DNA from: Verrucomicrobia bacterium UBA6015
GTDB taxonomy: Bacteria; Verrucomicrobiota; Kiritimatiellia; UBA8416
Direction of reading: 5' to 3'
Assembly (NCBI GenBank): GCA_002428045.1
Contig: DIZZ01000053.1
Coordinates: 1-37,357 of the forward strand
DNA: 37,357 bases
The notes beneath the pieces were generated by a model that did not search any database, was not told the origin of the DNA, and was given only the letters and a program-made list of their open reading frames with translations. The translations under genes were made by a program, and so were the position numbers. This document shows, piece after piece, positions 8,489-16,137 of the stretch. The stretch's first letter is position 1, and each line of letters starts with the position of its first letter.

Positions 8489-8673
8489 ACCGACGCCACC
8501 TCTTCACAGATTCAACAACGGCAGCATCATGCCGTAACTAAAGGCCGACGTCAAACGAACACGCCAATTCTGGAGCCTTGAGGGCGACTCGCTCTGGTGC
8601 CCCGGGGGGGGCTGTGCTGAGTTGCGCATGGCTAACCGTCACGCCATTGCCACGAACGGCTCCCCACAGGTTG

Positions 8674-9039
8674 TTACAAGGGTGAGGAGTGGCCGCCGTG
8701 CGAGTGATCTTTAAGCGTGCCATCCGCGTTGAAATCGACACCTTCCTGTGCCAGCAGCCGACGCTTCCGTTGGAGTGCTTCGCCCCTCGTGCTGCCTCGG
8801 AAGCCGCCGAGGGTCAATGCGGAGGTAATCACCCGGTGACAGGGAACCTCCGGGGCGAACGGATTGACCTTGAGTGCCTGACCGACGGCACGGGGGCTTC
8901 TGCATCCAATCGCGGCCGCGACCGCCGCATAGGTGCTGACCTTGCCAGCGGGAATGCATCGCACGGCATCATAAACGGCACGCTGGAAGGGGGTACACTC
9001 AATATTGCAGCCATCGCTCGGGTGATTTTTCCTGATCAT
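8674..9039 (-). CDS. Alkylguanine-DNA alkyltransferase catalytic domain (short Ogt/MGMT)
   Basis: A 121-residue protein made almost only of the DNA-binding and catalytic domain of O6-alkylguanine-DNA alkyltransferases. It has the active-site motif PCHRV with Cys67, the helix-turn-helix entry IPAGKVSTYAAVA (29-41) and RAVGQAL with the arginine finger Arg50. Because the cysteine is present, it is a real transferase and not an alkyltransferase-like protein, in which the cysteine is replaced. The N-terminal domain of Ada/Ogt is absent. ATG 9039 is chosen with GGAGA just upstream; an upstream extension to 9099 would run into a dispersed repeat. It repairs O6-alkylguanine by irreversible transfer to its own cysteine. 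Confidence 0.85.
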   Translation of the reverse strand: MIRKNHPSDGCNIECTPFQRAVYDAVRCIPAGKVSTYAAVAAAIGCRSPRAVGQALKVNPFAPEVPCHRVITSALTLGGFRGSTRGEALQRKRRLLAQEGVDFNADGTLKDHSHGGHSSPL

Positions 9040-9064
9040 ATTCTCCGATATTAGAATGATTTCC

Positions 9065-9106
9065 GAACAAATATCCAACATCCAACAAGGAATAATCAAT
9101 CACCAA
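9065..9106 (-). repeat. Dispersed repeat, copy 2 (42 bp)
   Basis: The reverse complement matches 738-772 but carries two tandem GTTGGAT units where copy 1 has one. It lies 26 bases upstream of the alkyltransferase start, pointing the same way as that gene. Confidence 0.6.
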
Positions 9107-9137
9107 TTTGACTAATTTTAATGAATCGTTTATACAC

Positions 9138-9171
9138 AAACGGATATTGGCAACAAAAAAACGGATATAAT
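9138..9171 (+). promoter_or_regulatory. Tandem operator and -10 element upstream of GH120
   Basis: The 10-mer AAACGGATAT occurs at 9138-9147 and again at 9159-9168, a 21-bp period (two helical turns). The second copy overlaps a perfect TATAAT at 9166-9171, and no good -35 is present at the proper distance. Direct repeats of this period next to a weak -35 are typical of AraC/XylR-type activators. The regulator is not identified. Confidence 0.5.
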
Positions 9172-9215
9172 CGGGAAATAGACACAAACTCATCATAATA
9201 ACGACAGGTGAATCA

Positions 9216-10619
9216 ATGAGTCTTAACGACGGAAATGCTGTTGAGTTGCATGTAGCCATCAATGGCCGCGATACGAATCCGGGTACAGAGGCGGCGCCGC
9301 TGAAGACGATCCAGCGCGCCGCTGATCTTGCCCAACCAGGCGATAGGGTGACGGTGCATGGTGGCGTTTACCGGGAACGAATTTGCCCGCCCCGAGGGGG
9401 TCTCTCGGAGATCCAGATGATCGTTTATCAGGCTGCAGAGGGCGAGAAGGTCATCATCAAGGGGTCTGTGATCGTTAAGGACTGGATAAAGATCCAGGAT
9501 GATGCCTGGAAAGCGGTTTTGCCGAATTCAATGTTCGGCGGTTTTAATCCGTTCAGTGACCTTATCAGCGGAGACTGGTTCCTGCCAAAGAACCGGCAGC
9601 ATCACACCGGTGCGGTTTACCTGCATGGCGAGTGGCTGAGGGAGGCGGCAACGCCCTGGGCACCGCCGACAGCAAAGCAGATCGGTGTTGTATCCGCCCT
9701 GTGGTGCAAGGGCTGGATCATCGAGGATAACGAGATCAGCTATTCCAAGTGCTCCGGTGTCGCCCTTGGGAAATATGGCGACGAATGGGACAACACGTCA
9801 GCCGATACGGCAGAGGGATATGTCAGTACGATTCATCGTGCTTTAAGCAGTGGCTGGAACAAGGCGACTATCGGTAGTCATACGGTTCGCAATAATCATA
9901 TCCACCACTGTGAACAGGTCGGGATCGTGGGCAGCATGGGCTGCTCGTTCAGTACCGTGACCGGGAATCTGATTCACGATATTCATACGACGTGTCTCTT
10001 TGGAGGCTATGAAACGGGAGGCATCAAGTTCCATGGCGCGATCGATACGATTATCAGCCGGAATCATATTTATGGTTGCGGTGACTTCAGTGGCATATGG
10101 TTGGACTGGATGTGCCAGGGTGCCCAGGTCACCTGCAACCTGATGCACGACAACTCGGGCAGCCGTGGAGATTTCTTCTTGGAAATGCAGCATGGCCCTC
10201 AGCTTGTGGCGAATAACCTCTTTTTGTCAACATGCAGCTGCCAGATTGTCTCAAAGGGGGTTGCGTTTGCGCACAACCTTTTTACGACGCCTATTAAGCA
10301 CCAGCGTTTTGATGAACGACTGACGCCATTTCACCATCCCCATTCCACGGAGCTTGCCGGAATGCGGGAAGGGGACGGCTGGTATCTGGCGGTATCGCAG
10401 GACACGTCTTGGCGGGGTGAGGTCAATCGGAAGCTTGTTACCACAGCACGGCTTGGCAAGGCGATTGCGTCAAGTCTGGCTTATGATGACCTGGACGGCT
10501 CTGAACTACGCATTGCCACCGATTACTTCGGCAAAAAGAGGGACGAGATGAATCCATTCCCAGGTCCTTTTGAGGATGTTACTAGCGGCAGTCGGATGAT
10601 CAACGTCTGGGTGAATTAA
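9216..10619 (+). CDS. GH120-family beta-xylosidase with two internal in-frame deletions
   Basis: A 467-residue right-handed beta-helix protein. It closely follows the remembered sequence of GH120 xylosidases such as Thermoanaerobacterium XylC (about 640 residues): YQAAEGEKVIIKGS, AATPWAPPTA, SKGWIIEDN-like, GSH-VRNN and PHSTELAG. The catalytic pair is kept: Asp297 in LDWMCQG (nucleophile) and Glu323 in FFLEMQHGP (acid/base). Two blocks are missing in frame. VYLHGEWL (to residue 141) runs directly into REAATPWAPP, losing about 100-110 residues. HSTELAGM (383) runs directly into REGDGWYLAV, losing about 100. Missing parts would include helix coils and a beta-sandwich portion. GGTGA precedes the ATG by 4 bases. 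No signal peptide is seen, so it is likely cytoplasmic and acts on xylo-oligosaccharides. It is first in an operon with the dehydrogenase at 10637. Confidence 0.8.
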   Translation: MSLNDGNAVELHVAINGRDTNPGTEAAPLKTIQRAADLAQPGDRVTVHGGVYRERICPPRGGLSEIQMIVYQAAEGEKVIIKGSVIVKDWIKIQDDAWKAVLPNSMFGGFNPFSDLISGDWFLPKNRQHHTGAVYLHGEWLREAATPWAPPTAKQIGVVSALWCKGWIIEDNEISYSKCSGVALGKYGDEWDNTSADTAEGYVSTIHRALSSGWNKATIGSHTVRNNHIHHCEQVGIVGSMGCSFSTVTGNLIHDIHTTCLFGGYETGGIKFHGAIDTIISRNHIYGCGDFSGIWLDWMCQGAQVTCNLMHDNSGSRGDFFLEMQHGPQLVANNLFLSTCSCQIVSKGVAFAHNLFTTPIKHQRFDERLTPFHHPHSTELAGMREGDGWYLAVSQDTSWRGEVNRKLVTTARLGKAIASSLAYDDLDGSELRIATDYFGKKRDEMNPFPGPFEDVTSGSRMINVWVN

Positions 10620-10636
10620 AACCAAAGGAAAAAACA

Positions 10637-11677
10637 ATGAATAAACTACGGGCGGGTGTGATTGGACTGGGGATGGGAAAGAGTCATATTGCCGGCTATC
10701 AGGCGCATCCCGGCGTCGAAGTGGTGGCGATCGCGGACATGGATGCGGTGAAACTCGAGAAGGTCGGCAATGAGAAATCGATTGCTGGTCGATACACCTC
10801 GGCGGAGCTGATGCTGGAACGTGAGAAACTGGATGTGGTGAGCGTGGTGACACCCAACAAGTTCCACATGCCGCTGACCCTGACCGCGCTTAAGGCTGGC
10901 TGTCACGTACTTTGCGAGAAGCCGATGGCGATGAACGCCGAGGAGGCCAGAACCATGCTGGCGGCGGCGAAGAAGGCTAGGCGGAAATTGATGATCAACT
11001 TCTCCTACCGTTTCACGGAACAGTCATGGGCGCTGAAGAAACAGGTGGAGGACGGTATCCTGGGCGATATCTATTTCGGACGTACCGTCTGGCACCGGCG
11101 TCGAGGGATGCCCGGATTCGGCGGGTGGTTCGGCACAAAGGCACTTGCCGGCGGTGGCCCGCTGATTGATCTCGGGGTCCACCGGCTGGACCTAGCGCTC
11201 TGGCTGATGGGCTATCCCAAGCCGGAGTGGGTACTGGCCCGCACATATGATTTCCTCGGTGCCGAACGAGCCAGTTTGGAAAACAAGACCTTTGATGTGG
11301 AGGACCTGGCGGCCGGAATGATCACGTTCAAGAACGGGGCCTCGCTGGAAGTGGAAGCCTCCTGGGCGGCGAATATCAAGGAGCATGAGCTGATGGAGAC
11401 GCGCCTGCTGGGAACCAAGGGCGGCCTCCTGCAGCGGAATGTCGGCGGCGGCTATAACTTTGACGCCGAACTTTTCATTGAAAGACAAGGTGCGCAGTAT
11501 GATATGCACCTGGACACGCCGGCACCGCGCCCGCCTTCCGCGCAGGCGCATTTTGCCGACAGCATCATCAACCGGACTCCGCATACCGCGACCGGGGAGG
11601 AAGGCGTGATCGTGATGCAATTGCTGGATGCGCTTTATGAAAGCGCACGCATCCGCAAACCGGTCAAGATCGGCTAG
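10637..11677 (+). CDS. Gfo/Idh/MocA-family NAD(P)-dependent sugar dehydrogenase
   Basis: A full-length 346-residue oxidoreductase. The N-terminal Rossmann fold has GVIGLGMGKSH (7-17) and the family motif CEKPMA (about 93-98). The C-terminal alpha/beta domain has GGGPLIDLGVHRLDLALWLMG, where the Asp and His are the usual catalytic positions. Members oxidise or isomerise sugars and sugar acids. It starts 17 bases after GH120 with AAGGA as ribosome binding site, so the two are co-transcribed, and its substrate is probably a xylose- or uronate-type sugar from that pathway. The exact reaction cannot be set from sequence. Confidence 0.86.
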   Translation: MNKLRAGVIGLGMGKSHIAGYQAHPGVEVVAIADMDAVKLEKVGNEKSIAGRYTSAELMLEREKLDVVSVVTPNKFHMPLTLTALKAGCHVLCEKPMAMNAEEARTMLAAAKKARRKLMINFSYRFTEQSWALKKQVEDGILGDIYFGRTVWHRRRGMPGFGGWFGTKALAGGGPLIDLGVHRLDLALWLMGYPKPEWVLARTYDFLGAERASLENKTFDVEDLAAGMITFKNGASLEVEASWAANIKEHELMETRLLGTKGGLLQRNVGGGYNFDAELFIERQGAQYDMHLDTPAPRPPSAQAHFADSIINRTPHTATGEEGVIVMQLLDALYESARIRKPVKIG

Positions 11678-11876
11678 CGTGCAGCCAGTCGCGCAAGAGC
11701 AACGGAATGCCCCTTCACCTTATTTCCCGAGGCGGATCTCCTTGCCTTGTTGATTAAGAGGTGGATTAATTGGGATATGCCCGTTGTTTGGTTGGTCCGT
11801 AATGTGTGCTGAGTCTTGCAGGGCGACCCCATGTCGCTCAACGGACGATTGCAAGAAAACCGTTGACCGTGCAAGC

Positions 11877-11892
11877 GTAAGATGCATCTTAC
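11877..11892. promoter_or_regulatory. Perfect 16-bp palindrome, likely AbrB-antitoxin operator
   Basis: GTAAGATGCATCTTAC is a perfect inverted repeat ending five bases before the ATG of the AbrB-type antitoxin. A TTGACC at 11863-11868 lies just upstream. A site placed like this is expected for autorepression by a dimeric AbrB/MazE-type protein; it could also form a hairpin that hides the start codon. Confidence 0.55.
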
Positions 11893-11897
11893 TTTTC

Positions 11898-12317
11898 ATG
11901 AATACGACACTATCCAGCCGTGGGCAGCTTGTCCTGCCGCCTACCATTCGCCGCCGCGATCACTTGCGTCCCGGACAATCGTTTGAAATCGAGCGGATTG
12001 ACCGTGGCGAGTACCGCTTGATTGCACATGAACCGGAACCGAATGCCGGACTTTGTGATTGGCTGCTGGCGTGTCCTGGAAAGGGCTACTTTGTTCCCAC
12101 TGGGTTGATGTTCTGGCCGCGACGCAGCGTGAAGGCGCAGGAACAAGCCAAACGGGCACTGGAAGTTGCTTATACCCGGAGAATATTGTCGCCGTATTTC
12201 GGAATTATGCTGTCGTGTGTGAGCAGTTGCATGGGTTCGGTCTTTGCTTGCGCAACCAGAATTCGATCAAATGGATCAGCATGGTGCGGAGGTAGTGATT
12301 CGGTGGCAGCAGCATGA
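11898..12317 (+). pseudogene. Orphan AbrB/MazE-type antitoxin with a replaced C-terminus
   Basis: From ATG 11898 the protein begins MNTTLSSRGQLVLPPTIRR, a SpoVT-AbrB swapped-hairpin DNA-binding domain, followed by DWLLACPGKGYFVP (about residues 53-66). Proteins of this family usually end about ten residues later, near a Ser/Asp-rich tail. Here the frame goes on for about 73 residues of Arg- and Cys-rich sequence and runs antisense through the last 148 bases of vapC (12170-12317). That tail is not credible as a native C-terminus, so the gene is probably truncated or frameshifted at about 12095. No matching toxin gene follows on this strand. A perfect palindrome just upstream is likely its operator. 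Confidence 0.6.
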
Positions 12318-12556
12318 ACCGAGGTAATCGTTAATTCCTGGTAACCTGCAAGGCGACAGAGGCGGGCGGCCTCAGAACCCGAAACCGGCATATCCTCGCG
12401 TGCAAGACGATGCTTGATTGCAATTTCCCAGATGGAGGCCGAACTGAAGTAGATCTCATTGGTGGGCGCGAGCAGGATGCTGCGAGCGGCATTCGACAAA
12501 CGCGGACTATCAGTAAGCGCCCACAAGATCACCTGTGTGTCTAATAGTATTCTCAT
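12170..12556 (-). CDS. vapC: VapC-type PIN-domain ribonuclease toxin
   Basis: A 128-residue PIN domain. The acidic active site is complete: Asp6 (LLDTQ), Glu44 (SIWEIAIK), Asp94 and Asp97 (HADPFDRILVAQA), and Asp115 (THDSII). These bind Mg2+ or Mn2+ for RNA cleavage. The HADPFDRxLxAQ motif marks the subgroup normally paired with Phd/YefM antitoxins, which is what lies upstream. Its ATG overlaps the antitoxin stop (ATGA), so the two are translationally coupled. The target RNA cannot be predicted. Confidence 0.88.
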   Translation of the reverse strand: MRILLDTQVILWALTDSPRLSNAARSILLAPTNEIYFSSASIWEIAIKHRLAREDMPVSGSEAARLCRLAGYQELTITSVHAAATESLPPHHADPFDRILVAQAKTEPMQLLTHDSIIPKYGDNILRV

Positions 12557-12804
12557 GCCGCAGGAGTCACGCTTTCGAAAAGGTCGGCGATGTGCGCGTT
12601 CGTCCTGTCAATAGCGTCCGGCACCTCGAATTGGCCCCGGGCGATCCCGATCCGCTTGCTTGTATCTGTGGCAGGCCACGGCAATACGCAGGCCACGGGT
12701 TTGCCGTGACGTGAAATGATCACGCGATCATCGCGACCCGTGAGCAGGTCTTCGATAATCCGTGATAAATGGGTCTTGGCATCAAATAGACTGACGGTGT
12801 GCAT
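12553..12804 (-). CDS. vapB: Phd/YefM-family antitoxin of the vapBC pair
   Basis: An 83-residue antitoxin. Its N-terminal half MHTVSLFDAKTHLSRII starts the Phd/YefM DNA-binding fold, with the typical VIISRHGKPVACVLP strand-turn (about 28-42). The C-terminal tail would wrap around the toxin. ATG 12804 is chosen over the 40-residue-longer frame because AAGGAG lies 5 bases upstream on the minus strand and the family pattern starts here. The upstream palindrome at 12828-12837 is a probable autorepression site. Confidence 0.85.
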   Translation of the reverse strand: MHTVSLFDAKTHLSRIIEDLLTGRDDRVIISRHGKPVACVLPWPATDTSKRIGIARGQFEVPDAIDRTNAHIADLFESVTPAA

Positions 12805-12827
12805 AATGACTCCTTTATGGTTAGACC

Positions 12828-12856
12828 AAACTAGTTTATATTCGGTTTGTGTGCAA
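12828..12856 (-). promoter_or_regulatory. vapBC promoter/operator region
   Basis: AAACTAGTTT (12828-12837) is a perfect 10-bp palindrome. CAAAC/GTTTG arms at 12827-12831 and 12845-12849 widen the symmetry. TTGCAC on the minus strand (12856-12851) could be the -35, placing a poor -10 over the palindrome. This fits operator occlusion by the VapBC complex. Confidence 0.4.
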
Positions 12857-12983
12857 GATAAAATTGGAGATCGAAAGGGTCTTCTGCGCGCGTGCAGATC
12901 ATGCGTGTTCACTCGGGAGCGCATATATGGATGCAGATAATTTACCTCTTCCTGCCCCGCGCGGGATTGCGCAACGCATTTGA

Positions 12984-13163
12984 CCAGATGCGCAACACAG
13001 GTCAGGTCTTTTACTTGAGGGGTTCGCCGCCCTTTGCGAACAGTCTGCCGATGATGATCAGGAAACTTCTGACCAGCAGGACCAGTGGAAGTATCTCTTG
13101 TGGTTGAAGGAGGGCGCTAACCCCGTGATATTCGGAATCGAAGGGATTGGACTAACTTCTTGA
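12984..13163 (+). other. Unassigned 59-codon open segment, possible gene remnant
   Basis: The 500 bases between vapB and the GH43 start hold no full gene. One frame from 12984 (just after a TGA) to the stop at 13161-13163 reads like protein: RSGLLLEGFAALCEQSADDD, then WKYLLWLKEGANP. It has no start codon or ribosome binding site. It could be debris of a regulator or a glycan gene, but I do not recognise it. Confidence 0.25.
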
Positions 13164-13177
13164 TTTCCGCACCGCCT

Positions 13178-13225
13178 TACAGATATTCTTGTCGCGAATC
13201 TGTATCGTTTGAATTTGTCGCGAAT
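13178..13225 (+). promoter_or_regulatory. Operator-like repeats upstream of GH43
   Basis: TTGTCGCGAAT occurs twice as direct repeats at 13189-13199 and 13215-13225 (26-bp period). The first copy also sits between inverted arms TACAGAT (13178-13184) and ATCTGTA (13198-13204). Each copy contains the palindrome TCGCGA. This is probably the binding site for the regulator of the GH43 gene, whose ATG is about 80 bases downstream. Confidence 0.45.
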
Positions 13226-13306
13226 TGTAATCGCCAACAATATCTTGTGTCTGGCCTAAACTCGCAACCCTCACCACCAAAGCCTTGTTTTATAGAGGAT
13301 AATGAA

Positions 13307-14809
13307 ATGAAGTATTCAAACCCTGTTATTCCGGGCTTCTATCCCGACCCAAGCATTTGCAGGGTTGGGCAGGATTTTTATCTGGTCACTAGCTCTTTCG
13401 AGTACTTTCCCGGTGTCCCGCTCTTTCATAGCCGCAACCTGGTGAACTGGAAGCAGATTGGGCATTGTCTTACGCGACACGCCCAACTTCCCTTGTCTGG
13501 CGTCTCCATTTCCGGCGGCATCTACGCACCGACTATTCGGTACCACGGAGGACGTTTCTATATGGTGACAACCAATTGCCGCAACGGTGGCAACTTCTTT
13601 GTCTGGAGTGATGCCCCGGACGGAGCATGGTCTGATCCCGTTTGGATCGCCCATAAGGGAATTGACCCTGACCTGTTCTGGGACGATGACGGGAGCGTCT
13701 ACGTAACAGGAGCAGGTATTTGCCAGACAAAGATTGACATCAAGACGGGCCAGTCGCTGAGTGAATCCACACATTTATGGTCCGGGTGTGGAGGGCATTA
13801 TCCTGAAGCCCCTCACCTTTACAAGATCAGCGGCCACTATTATTTAATGATTGCCGAAGGGGGGACGGAATACGGGCACTGTGTGACGATTGCTCGCGGC
13901 CCAACTCCGCAAGGTCCCTGGGAAACCTGTCCGCACAACCCGATCCTGACACATCGGAGCAAGTCGAAAATTCCGGTTCAGGCCACGGGCCACGGTGATA
14001 TGGTTGAAGACCAGAGCGGCAACTGGTGGATGGTCTGTCTCGGAATCAGACCCAAGGGCTTCCACAGTTGTCACTTTCTGGGACGTGAGACATTTCTGAC
14101 GCCGGTCAAATGGGTAGACGGATGGCCGGTTATCGGCAACAACGGCGAGATCGCCATCCAAATGGATGGGGCTGAGGGATTGCCTCCAGTAGAAGATCAA
14201 TCCTGGTCGACGCGGGATGACTTCGACGAAGAAAAGTTGCCGCTTCATTGGAATTTTCTCTGCAATCCGGTGGCCGACAACTGGTCCCTCGCGAATAGCC
14301 ATCTCAAGCTTGCCTGCGTCGGCCCCGACCTCAATACCATGGAGGGGCAGTCCTGGGTGGGGCGGCGGCAGCAACACTTCAACTTCAGGATATCGGCCCG
14401 GATTGACTTCACCCCGCATAACGACTTTGAAGAGGCCGGCCTTACGGCGTTTCAGAATATTCATCACCACTATGACGTGGGCGTTGCAAACCGCAACAGG
14501 GAAGTCCGACTGATCGTTCGGCGCACCATCGGCACGTTGAGCGCCGAGGTTGCCACCATCGCCCTTCCGCAGGGACCATTGGCACTTGTGATTGAAGGGG
14601 ATGAGGCCGACTACAGCCTCGGGTATGCCGTCGGGAACTCAGCCCCCGTCTTCTTGGCCAAAGGAGAAACCCGCTATCTTTCCACAGAGGTAGGTGGGCG
14701 TTTCACAGGTGTGTACCTGGCCATGTACGCAACGGGGAGTGGACACTCCAGCGACAACGCGGCCACATTCGACTGGTTTGAATACGAGGTGCTTGACGAG
14801 CAGGCATAA
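13307..14809 (+). CDS. GH43 beta-xylosidase/alpha-L-arabinofuranosidase
   Basis: A 500-residue two-domain enzyme. The N-terminal five-bladed beta-propeller (about 1-310) shows the catalytic base Asp14 (GFYPDPS), the pKa-setting Asp120 (GIDPDLFWDD) and the acid Glu167 (HYPEAPHLYK). The C-terminal half is a concanavalin-like beta-sandwich (about 325-497), as in GH43 subfamilies 11/12 such as Selenomonas SXA, where Asp14 is also the base. ATG 13307 is chosen over an in-frame start at 13160, because the family pattern NPVIPGFYPDPS begins here and AGAGGA is just upstream. No signal peptide is seen, so it likely hydrolyses imported xylo- or arabinoxylo-oligosaccharides in the cytoplasm. Confidence 0.9.
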   Translation: MKYSNPVIPGFYPDPSICRVGQDFYLVTSSFEYFPGVPLFHSRNLVNWKQIGHCLTRHAQLPLSGVSISGGIYAPTIRYHGGRFYMVTTNCRNGGNFFVWSDAPDGAWSDPVWIAHKGIDPDLFWDDDGSVYVTGAGICQTKIDIKTGQSLSESTHLWSGCGGHYPEAPHLYKISGHYYLMIAEGGTEYGHCVTIARGPTPQGPWETCPHNPILTHRSKSKIPVQATGHGDMVEDQSGNWWMVCLGIRPKGFHSCHFLGRETFLTPVKWVDGWPVIGNNGEIAIQMDGAEGLPPVEDQSWSTRDDFDEEKLPLHWNFLCNPVADNWSLANSHLKLACVGPDLNTMEGQSWVGRRQQHFNFRISARIDFTPHNDFEEAGLTAFQNIHHHYDVGVANRNREVRLIVRRTIGTLSAEVATIALPQGPLALVIEGDEADYSLGYAVGNSAPVFLAKGETRYLSTEVGGRFTGVYLAMYATGSGHSSDNAATFDWFEYEVLDEQA

Positions 14810-14949
14810 CGAGCCGCCCCAGTGTTTCATTGGCGTATTTAATCCTAGCGAGACCCCCTTCAAAATTGTTTTCGGATGGGGTCCAGCTAACGGGAAATCG
14901 TCCAACGTAATCGTCAACCGCCAGGTCTACAGTCTTCCACGACGTTATT

Positions 14950-15954
14950 CTACGCAAGCCTGATGCTACAGGCCTCCGCCTCATTCGCCGTGAAGGGCTG
15001 CACGGTTAACGCAAACGGTGGGCGACCGTCCTGTCGCACCACCAGCGCGGCTGGCTCGCCGGGCGGGCATTTGGCATAGAAGGTGGTAATCGCTGCCGCC
15101 TCGCGCAGCGCTTGTTCAGGAGCGGGACCCACCAGCATCCCGGTGGGACCGGGACGATCATCGGGAAGGATCAGTTCGACATCTTCCGCCGCCCTTTGTG
15201 CCGATAGCTTGGCATTATCCGCCTCGTCGCGCCCGACAATGCACTTGTGCCCCGTCGAAAGCCGGAAATGCCGCCCCACCCGCAACAGCCGCACGAGACG
15301 GCGGTCATCCAGCCCCTCGTGCTGGCGAAGCTCCTTGAGGCGTACGCAGAAATTAGGTTCCGTCAGCAGACAGCCCCCGGCAGGCGAAGGGTAGGACTGC
15401 AAGCCGTAAGCCTTGGCTAGGGCAAACTGTTCAGACCGCCGGCGACCGTTGAGTTCCAGCAACTGCATGCGATCCACCCATCCCGCGATTTCCGGCTTTG
15501 TCGGTGGCAATAGTTTGGCACTAAGCGGACGCAGCACCAGATCGGCATATTCCGACTCCTCTGCCACAATCCCCATCGCCCGGCGGGTCTGCGACATCGG
15601 TCGCTCATTGAGCACCTCCCCCGTGAACAGGAACCGGCACCCTTCCGCCGCCAGCAGCTCACCCGCCCGACGCAACATGCGGGCGTGGCAATCAATGCAG
15701 GGATTCATGCATTTGCCCAGGCCGTGCGGCGGATTCTGCACCAGGGCGATGATGTCGTCCGTGAAATCGTAGATCCGCAACGGGACCTGCAAGGCACTGG
15801 CCGCCTTGATCGCTGCGCTTACATCGTAGAACGGGCTATCAAACACAATGGTGCGTACGGCGATGCCCTGCTGCTGCAACACCCGCACCGCCAACTGACT
15901 GTCCAACCCTCCGGAAAGCAACCCCAGTGCCCCAGTGCCATCGGTCATTCCCAT
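14950..15954 (-). CDS. PP-loop ATPase, MnmA/ThiI-like tRNA thiolation protein
   Basis: A 334-residue protein. A PP-loop SGGLDS (14-19) binds and adenylates. Cysteines 82, 86 and 89 (CMNPCIDCH) could hold a persulfide or metal. GEVLNERPMSQTRRAM (112-127) and YPSPAGGCLLTEP follow as in the ThiI/MnmA-like group. The C-terminal quarter, with repeated HKCIVGRDEADN-type strands, resembles the DUF814/NFACT-R module often fused to these proteins. It is probably a tRNA 2- or 4-thiouridine synthase or a relative; the modified position is unknown. GGGG precedes the ATG. It is divergent from the STAS gene. Confidence 0.75.
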   Translation of the reverse strand: MGMTDGTGALGLLSGGLDSQLAVRVLQQQGIAVRTIVFDSPFYDVSAAIKAASALQVPLRIYDFTDDIIALVQNPPHGLGKCMNPCIDCHARMLRRAGELLAAEGCRFLFTGEVLNERPMSQTRRAMGIVAEESEYADLVLRPLSAKLLPPTKPEIAGWVDRMQLLELNGRRRSEQFALAKAYGLQSYPSPAGGCLLTEPNFCVRLKELRQHEGLDDRRLVRLLRVGRHFRLSTGHKCIVGRDEADNAKLSAQRAAEDVELILPDDRPGPTGMLVGPAPEQALREAAAITTFYAKCPPGEPAALVVRQDGRPPFALTVQPFTANEAEACSIRLA

Positions 15955-16137
15955 GATTCCCCCTTAACAAAACGCTTGCCATAACCATCAATGTATGGAT
16001 AAACATGCAGGATGGCAAGAACGCGATTGGTCTTGCGAGAATTGCTGCTGGACGCAGGAATTGTTTAGGAGTACACTGCTGTTGTGTTTGCGTTGGACGG
16101 TGAGCCGATTCAAACATGACGTGGAGACAGGTAACTT

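Noticed and set aside
8489..8673. Possible small gene (8538-8741, minus)
   Set aside because: It overlaps the alkyltransferase coding region and has no ribosome binding site or conserved pattern; only noncoding sequence is supported here.
14810..14949. Possible small protein between GH43 and the PP-loop gene
   Set aside because: Open frames on both strands overlap neighbouring genes and show no protein-like conservation.
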